A stretch of 64,000 bases of DNA, taken from NCBI GenBank assembly GCA_024228935.1, contig JAAESX010000051.1, positions 1 through 64,000 on the forward strand, given 5' to 3'. This document shows positions 60,687 to 64,000 of the stretch, piece after piece (position 1 is the first letter of the stretch; each line of letters opens with the position of its first letter). A program made the position numbers and the translations under genes. The notes under the pieces were generated by a model. It was not told where the DNA came from. It made no database searches and saw nothing but the letters and a program-made list of their open reading frames with translations. This stretch comes from Pseudomonadota bacterium (lineage in GTDB: Bacteria; Myxococcota_A; UBA796; CAJQPC01).

Positions 60687-61069
60687 ATGTCGCTCGCGGG
60701 GTTCCGAACCAGCTCGACGAGGTCGACCTCGTCACCCGCCTCAGCCAACAGCTCGCGTGCCTTGTCAGCCCCAATGAGGAACAGCGATTCGCGTCCGGCC
60801 AACAGGTTGGCGAAGACAATGGCCGCTTCCATTCGGCGGGCGTACTCCCGAAACTCCACCCGGCTGTCGGGACGCCGTTGCCGCCAATAGCAGTCGAGAA
60901 TCCAGGTGCGCAGCGTCAGGTAGCGGACGTGGGGGGTCACCGTTGTGACGCCATCCATCAGCGCGTATCCGATGCGCTCGGCGGCGGTCCGGAGGCCCAG
61001 GAAGTCACGGCCGCCGGCCGGTCGTTCGCGCGTCGGGACCCACTCGGGTGGTCCTGGGATGTCAGGCAA
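60566..61069 (-). CDS. Unassigned protein co-transcribed with sbcC, 3' end cut
   Basis: TTG 61069 with GGGGAG upstream, 26 bases after the sbcC stop, so in the same operon. The frame gives DFLGLRTAAERIGYALMDGVTTVTPHVRYLTLRTWILDCYW, REYARRMEAAIVFANLLAGRESL and NPASDIYAGPSLAFELDTDLDELVF, which is protein-like. From about 60615 to the stop at 60566 it reads the antisense of the Cys-rich fragment (SVFFEPREPQES), so the true C-terminus is lost. No family recognised. Confidence 0.65.
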   Translation of the reverse strand: MPDIPGPPEWVPTRERPAGGRDFLGLRTAAERIGYALMDGVTTVTPHVRYLTLRTWILDCYWRQRRPDSRVEFREYARRMEAAIVFANLLAGRESLFLIGADKARELLAEAGDEVDLVELVRNPASDIYAGPSLAFELDTDLDELVFSHPDVVPQSVFFEPREPQES

Positions 61070-61094
61070 ATCTCCCCCAATTCAAGCGCTCATC

Positions 61095-64000
61095 CTACGC
61101 CGAGTGCTCGATGTGACTTCCCGTCGGAGACTTCACCACCTCGATCCGGGTCGGGATCCGATCCCGAAGCTCCCGCACGTGGCTGATCAGCCCGATCATC
61201 CGGCCCGCCCCCATCTCCTCGAGCGTCGTCAGCACGCGGTCCAGATCCTCTTCGCCGAGGCTCCCGAAGCCCTCGTCGATGAACAACGAGTCCATGTGCA
61301 CGCCGCCGCTCCGAGCCTGAACCGTGTCCGCAAGTCCGAGGGCGAGGGACAGCGCTGCCTGGAAACCCTCACCACCGCTCAAGGTGGCTGCCCGACGTCG
61401 GGTCCCCGAGTGCAGGTCCTCGACGGCCAGATCCAGACCACCCCGCTTGCGCCCGTCCACCTCGTCCGAGCGGTGCAAGGTGAAACGCCCGCCCGTCATC
61501 TTCTGGAGGCGCAGATTCGCCCGGGCAAGGACCTCGTCCAGGAACGAGCTGAGCACGTAGCGTTCGAACGGCAGCCTGTGCGCGTTGTCGCCGCGCGCGG
61601 CCCCTGCCAGTCGGTTGGTGGCGAGACGCCGTTGGTTGCGGTCCGCGAGCTTCTGCTCCGCAGCACGCAATTCGGCGAGGGCCGTGGCGACTGCGGCGCG
61701 TTGGTTGGTGAGCTCACCGTGCCGCCGATTGGCCGATGAGAAGTCCTCCTTGGCCTGTTCGTACCGGCCCTCCAGGAGAACGAGGTCCGGCGCCACCAAG
61801 CCCACCGCAGCCTGCTCGGCGCTCCGCTGTACGGCTTTGGCCTCTGCCAGGGCTTCGTCCCAGAGCCGCAGCGCGTCACGACGCCTGTCAGCGTCGGCGA
61901 GCTGTGCCTCCTGCCACGCCGCCTCATCGGAGAACGCCGCATCGTTCAGAGCTTGGGCCAGCTCGCGATCGGCGCGGCCGGCGTGCTCGCTGGCGGTCTG
62001 GGCCTGCGCCAGCCGGTCGTCGCGATGCGCCCGGGCGGCAGCGACAGCCTCGGCCGCAGTATCGGATGCCTTGTCAGCCTCGTGGAATGCCGTTTCCAAG
62101 GCCTCGAGCCTGGCGCCGGCCTGGGCCGAGGCTGCTTCGATGGCACCAGGCCCACGCAGTTCTTCCGGAACTCGCGCGCGGCGCTCCTCGAGTCGAGTGG
62201 CTGCCTGGGTCAGCTGCAGTCCAGCAACCTGCAGGGTCTGCCTGCGCCCCTCGAGCTCTCCGATGGTCCGCGTGAGAGCAGCGAACGCCTCCTGACGAGC
62301 GGCGAGAAGCTCTTCGACGGCCTCGCTGGCCCGCTTCGCATCGGCGAGGGTCTGGCTGGCTTCCTGGGCGTCGCGCCGAAGGCCCCGCGGGTCCTTCTCC
62401 TCGGGCAACGAAGACACTTGGGCTTCAAGCGCGGCGAGTGCCTTCTCCGCCTCGGCGTGCTCACGCTGCACGCTCTCCAGGGCCGTATGGGCCCGAGCCT
62501 TCTGCCGACGTACGGCGTCCAGGTCTTCGCGACGGCCCCCAGGTGCCCCCAACGCCTTGTGAGGATGTTCCGTGCTGCCACACACCTGACAGGCGGCGCC
62601 ATCCTCGAGGGCGGCCGCGAGCGTCCCCGCGAGTCCGGCGACGTACCGATCAAGGCACCGCGCTTCCTCGGTCTGGGCTGCCTCGTAGTCCACTCGCCGA
62701 CTGCGCAGTCGTTCATCGACTTCGCCACGCGACGTCGCCGCAGCGGCGACGGCGCCCTGGACCTCGGCGCGCCGCCCGACGGTCTCCAGACGACCGTCGA
62801 GGACACCCATTCGGAGCTCGGCTTCGTCCAGAATATCGGCCCGCTTCTGCGTCTCTTCCAAGCTCTCGGTGGCGGCGTCGTGGGCAGCCTTGAACCGCTC
62901 GTGCTGGACCGCGGTCGAGTCCACGGCCGTGCTGGCCGCCTTTGCAGCGCGCACGGCCTTGGCGTGGTCCTCGGCAGCCTCCGCCAGCCCCACGGCGGCA
63001 ACCTGCTGGAGTTCGTGCACGCGTTCGGCGAGCGCCTTTCGCTCGTCCGACCTGCCCTGTTCCAGAACCAAGGCGGCCGCCGCTTCTCGAGCGACGCGTT
63101 CCGCCTCCTCGCCTGTGGCGGCGGCAAGCTCGGCCTGGGCCCGGGCCTGGTGGGCCTCATCCGCGCGCCGGTCCCGGTCGCTGACCAGCGGCTTCACAAG
63201 CGCTGCTGCGTCGTGGCGGTCCAGGGCCTCTCGGTCTGCATCTCGAGAGGTGGTCTCCCCGAGCAGCTGTTGCGTGGCGGCGGTCGCGACCTCCAGCGCC
63301 TGAAGGGCCGCCGAGGCCGCTCTGCCCTCGTCGACGGCGGTGTCCGCGAGGTCGCAGCTCGCCCTGAGGGTCTTCAGGTCAGCACCCGAAGCCTTCAACT
63401 GTTCGTCCACGGAGCCCAGGCGCTCCGCCAGGTCCTGACTGGACCCCACTCCCGACACGTTCCGCAGGGTCTCAACCTCGGTGTCCGCCTTCGCCAGCGC
63501 CTTCCCCGCCTGCTTGTCCGCCTCCACAAGCGTGTCCTGCAGGGCCTTGTGCGCCTCGGTGTCGAAGAGGTTGCGCAGGATGGCCTCGCGCTCGGTCGAG
63601 GAGCCTGTGATGACCTTGCGGAACTCGCCCTGGGGCAGGATTGCGGTCTGTCGGTACTGCTTGCCGTCCAAGTGGAGCAGCTCGCTGACGCGCGCCTTGA
63701 CCGCAGAGACGCCGCCGACCAGGTGCTGCCCATCTTCGCCGTGGCCCGTACGGTCGTAGAGCTCGGCTTTGTGCGCAGACCCAGCCTGCCGGGGTGTGCG
63801 CCGGATGCGGTAGCTCCGACCTGCGAGCTCGAAGTCCAGAGTGACTCTGGTGACCGCTCCTGGACCTGCCAGATCGCTGCGCAGGTCCGCGGCGCCGCGG
63901 TCGGTGCCCGAACCCACGCCAAACAGAGCGAAGGCCAGGGCGTCGAACACGGTGGTCTTCCCGGCGCCCGTCTCGCCGCAGATAAGGAACATGGCGTCGT
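61095..64000 (-). CDS. sbcC: SbcC exonuclease subunit (SMC-like ATPase), 5' partial
   Basis: The frame is open to the right edge; the start lies beyond 64000, since the Walker A loop (GETGAGKTTVFDAL) normally follows about 30 residues of N-terminus. Other marks: Q-loop ILPQGEFRKVI, two long coiled coils, a zinc hook CQVCGSTEHPH, the ABC signature LSGGEGFQAALSLALGLAD, and Walker B SLFIDEGFGSLGEEDLD with a D-loop. SbcC pairs with SbcD nuclease to cut hairpins and blocked ends. sbcD, usually upstream, would be outside the window. Stop at 61095, 26 bases before the next gene. Confidence 0.93.
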   Translation of the reverse strand, partial: DAMFLICGETGAGKTTVFDALAFALFGVGSGTDRGAADLRSDLAGPGAVTRVTLDFELAGRSYRIRRTPRQAGSAHKAELYDRTGHGEDGQHLVGGVSAVKARVSELLHLDGKQYRQTAILPQGEFRKVITGSSTEREAILRNLFDTEAHKALQDTLVEADKQAGKALAKADTEVETLRNVSGVGSSQDLAERLGSVDEQLKASGADLKTLRASCDLADTAVDEGRAASAALQALEVATAATQQLLGETTSRDADREALDRHDAAALVKPLVSDRDRRADEAHQARAQAELAAATGEEAERVAREAAAALVLEQGRSDERKALAERVHELQQVAAVGLAEAAEDHAKAVRAAKAASTAVDSTAVQHERFKAAHDAATESLEETQKRADILDEAELRMGVLDGRLETVGRRAEVQGAVAAAATSRGEVDERLRSRRVDYEAAQTEEARCLDRYVAGLAGTLAAALEDGAACQVCGSTEHPHKALGAPGGRREDLDAVRRQKARAHTALESVQREHAEAEKALAALEAQVSSLPEEKDPRGLRRDAQEASQTLADAKRASEAVEELLAARQEAFAALTRTIGELEGRRQTLQVAGLQLTQAATRLEERRARVPEELRGPGAIEAASAQAGARLEALETAFHEADKASDTAAEAVAAARAHRDDRLAQAQTASEHAGRADRELAQALNDAAFSDEAAWQEAQLADADRRRDALRLWDEALAEAKAVQRSAEQAAVGLVAPDLVLLEGRYEQAKEDFSSANRRHGELTNQRAAVATALAELRAAEQKLADRNQRRLATNRLAGAARGDNAHRLPFERYVLSSFLDEVLARANLRLQKMTGGRFTLHRSDEVDGRKRGGLDLAVEDLHSGTRRRAATLSGGEGFQAALSLALGLADTVQARSGGVHMDSLFIDEGFGSLGEEDLDRVLTTLEEMGAGRMIGLISHVRELRDRIPTRIEVVKSPTGSHIEHSA

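Overview
The window is very GC-rich and tightly packed, with frequent GTG and TTG starts and many 4-bp ATGA/GTGA overlaps. It reads as the chromosome of a diderm of the Myxococcota / former Deltaproteobacteria, probably an uncultured lineage. Supporting marks are a C-terminal sorting tail of the MYXO-CTERM type (gene at 49277-51280), a MopE-like calcium-repeat/FG-GAP surface protein, cysteine-rich 'CGNGxxDxGEDCD' repeats, Asp-rich DADTD linkers, and many very short lipoprotein signals of the form M(x)LLLLAC. No RNA genes, CRISPR arrays or insertion sequences were recognised.

Layout. 1-11.8 kb: a secondary-lipid/polyketide locus. It holds a histidine/phenylalanine ammonia-lyase homologue whose MIO serine is missing, a 3266-residue iterative PKS (NMO-like, KS, AT, ACP, KS, 3 ACP, KR, DH, PPTase) with Thr at all four expected phosphopantetheine sites, and a GNAT acetyltransferase. 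11.8-13.5 kb: two tandem paralogous lipoproteins with Asp-rich linkers. 13.5-27.6 kb: a five-gene minus-strand operon, every junction overlapping by 4 bp. It encodes a CapC/PgsC-like membrane protein, two or three exported proteins, a giant protein with a probable outer-membrane barrel, and a giant CapB/PgsB-like Mur-ligase fused to HEAT repeats. I read this as a poly-gamma-glutamate-like polymer system adapted to an outer membrane, and it is the best candidate for an undescribed system here. A CHASE2-like membrane protein lies just upstream.

29.5-48.5 kb: mostly household and surface genes. They include dihydroorotase, a VTT-family membrane protein, a small PD-(D/E)XK-like protein, a TldD/TldE pair in which TldD carries a Tat-lipoprotein signal, PlsY, a MopE/FG-GAP protein, a pseudokinase, SfsA, a duplicated trypsin/PDZ protease of the eukaryotic Nma111 type, an SLC12-type transporter and a SprT-like/DUF2786 protein.

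48.5-55.2 kb: more lipoproteins, a DUF3142 protein and a MYXO-CTERM protein, mixed with broken genes: a cyclic-nucleotide-binding gene, a kinase remnant and a frameshifted membrane/coiled-coil gene. 55.2-59.5 kb: a two-gene module of a zinc-ribbon/FHA protein and a zinc-ribbon/SPFH/coiled-coil protein, next to the remnant of a duplicated FHA-gene tail. 59.6-61.1 kb: a mosaic of gene fragments in alternating orientation. 61.1-64.0 kb: sbcC, running off the right edge.

All family names come from motif recognition by eye; no database search was possible. Long ORFs opposite real genes are high-GC shadows and are omitted.
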